Positions 63,101 through 64,000 of a DNA stretch of 64,000 nt are shown in pieces (within the stretch, counting starts at the first letter, position 1; every line of letters begins with the position of its first letter). The stretch is taken from assembly GCF_041296385.1 (NCBI RefSeq), contig NC_091014.1, positions 9,461,578 to 9,525,577 on the forward strand. Direction: 5' to 3'. Both the position numbers and the translations under genes were made by a program. The notes beneath the pieces are model-generated. The model worked only from the letters and a program-made list of their open reading frames with translations, made no database searches and had not been told where the DNA came from. Origin of the DNA: Aphelocoma coerulescens (lineage: Eukaryota; Chordata; Aves; Passeriformes; Corvidae).

Positions 63101-64000
63101 GTTGGTCATCCCATTCTTTAGTGTGATTTGGTAACCTGCAGCCACACATTTACTGCTTTATTCATTACCACAGCAGCTCCTAATTGCTAAAGTTTATTTG
63201 TTTCATAAAGCTGATAAGTTAGAAACAGTTAAAATTATTTTTAACATATTGCATCTTCCCCTTCCTTTTTTCCCCACTGATTTTCCTATATAGGTTATAA
63301 GCATGAATGGAAAGACTCCAGTAATGTGAATTTTATAGCATAATTTCATTAAGGAATGAGTGAGATATTACCACCCAAATTCAGTAATTTTGAAGTAGGT
63401 CAAACTCATCTCAGACATGAGGAATTCCATTTTCACTTGTTTATTACCTAGACAGAAATTAAATGGTTTCTCCTTTATGCCCATCTGAGGGTTGGTGGTG
63501 GAGGATCCTTATTTCATGGTTTAGTTCTAGGTGTATAGGTGTATATGTATATTTTTTCACCTCTTCTCTTTCTTCTTATGTTTATCCCTCCTGGATATTT
63601 TAGCCATACCATTCATGGAAGATTAATTCCAGGAAGTTCTAACAAGGGTACATCCTTCTTTTGCTGTACAAGGAGGTTATAACTTCTTCTGACCCTTGAC
63701 TGCTTCTGCTCATGACATGAGATGAATCTCTGGGAAATGCTTTAATGTTTTTGTCCTTCAATCCCCTTGGAGGTCTCCAGAGTCTTTTGCAATTAGTCAT
63801 ATATCGTGCTGTAAGTTGTAGCCATGATCATGTTTTTAGGACCACTTTAAGCTGCAAGACTTTTTCCTGGCTACCTCCAAAGCAAACTGGAATAATTCCA
63901 GTCTTGTGATTGCATCTTCTGTCTTGGCTCCAAGGGAAAGCACAATATCTTTCTGTTGGCCTGCTCATCACAGTGTGCTTATTATGTTCTTTGTAGGACA
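48129..64000. other. Unique AT-rich non-coding DNA
   Basis: Sixteen kilobases without a recognised gene or transposon. Simple tracts include T/G-rich patches near 55615-55643 and 57777-57845 and a GTT/GTTT run near 61117-61163. The longest frame (55109-55561, minus, 150 codons) opens with GTG rather than ATG and has no recognisable domain. Other frames are 60-113 codons. Confidence 0.55.
61117..61163. repeat. (GTT)n/(GTTT)n simple repeat
   Basis: T7 followed by about three GTT and then about six GTTT units, ending in GAATAAATAAA. Low-complexity DNA without a linked retroelement. Confidence 0.85.

Overview
This window looks like AT-rich, CpG-poor non-coding nuclear DNA from a bird, either intronic or intergenic. 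The avian call rests on three kinds of repeat recognised by sequence memory, not by a search. There are two 5'-truncated CR1 LINE tails on the minus strand (about 24411-24704 and 43420-43478). There is an old ERVL-type LTR (about 36327-37120) with the body and 3' end common in bird genomes. There is also a younger, GC- and CpG-rich solo-LTR-like block (2959-3523). I cannot name the species; a neoavian or passerine bird is a guess.

No protein-coding gene can be supported. Almost every open frame is short, has no recognisable domain, and several of the longest lack an ATG start, arise from simple repeats, or lie inside the LTR. No tRNA, rRNA, CRISPR array, operon or prokaryotic signal was seen. 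The few candidate exons (strong splice-site pairs around short open stretches) are listed as second-look items, because pseudo-exons of this quality are common in vertebrate introns.

Layout: 1-2952 is unique AT-rich DNA with one acceptor-plus-open-frame candidate near 469. 2959-3523 is the CpG-rich LTR, flanked by a possible 6-bp target duplication. 3530-12.5 kb is unique DNA with two short tandem duplications (5334-5365, 5933-5970). A compound TCTA/TCTG microsatellite lies at 12507-12570, (AC)23 at 22631-22676, and a perfect 32-copy GGAA array at 27803-27933. At 24411-24960 a CR1 tail abuts a minus-strand segment that ends in AATAAA and an A10 tract; the order of parts is what CR1 template switching would produce. 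At 25162-25191 an AP-1 core sits inside a palindrome flanked by homeodomain-type TAATT cores. 36128-36160 is a G16 run with G-quadruplex potential, about 170 bp before the ERVL LTR, which itself carries a purine hexanucleotide expansion. From 37.1 to 64 kb the sequence is unique AT-rich DNA with scattered homopolymers, small hairpins and one short CR1 fragment.

There are no genes to connect into a pathway. The most interesting objects are the CR1-linked chimera candidate, the young LTR with its regulatory signals, the GGAA array, the G4/LTR neighbourhood and the palindromic AP-1 element.
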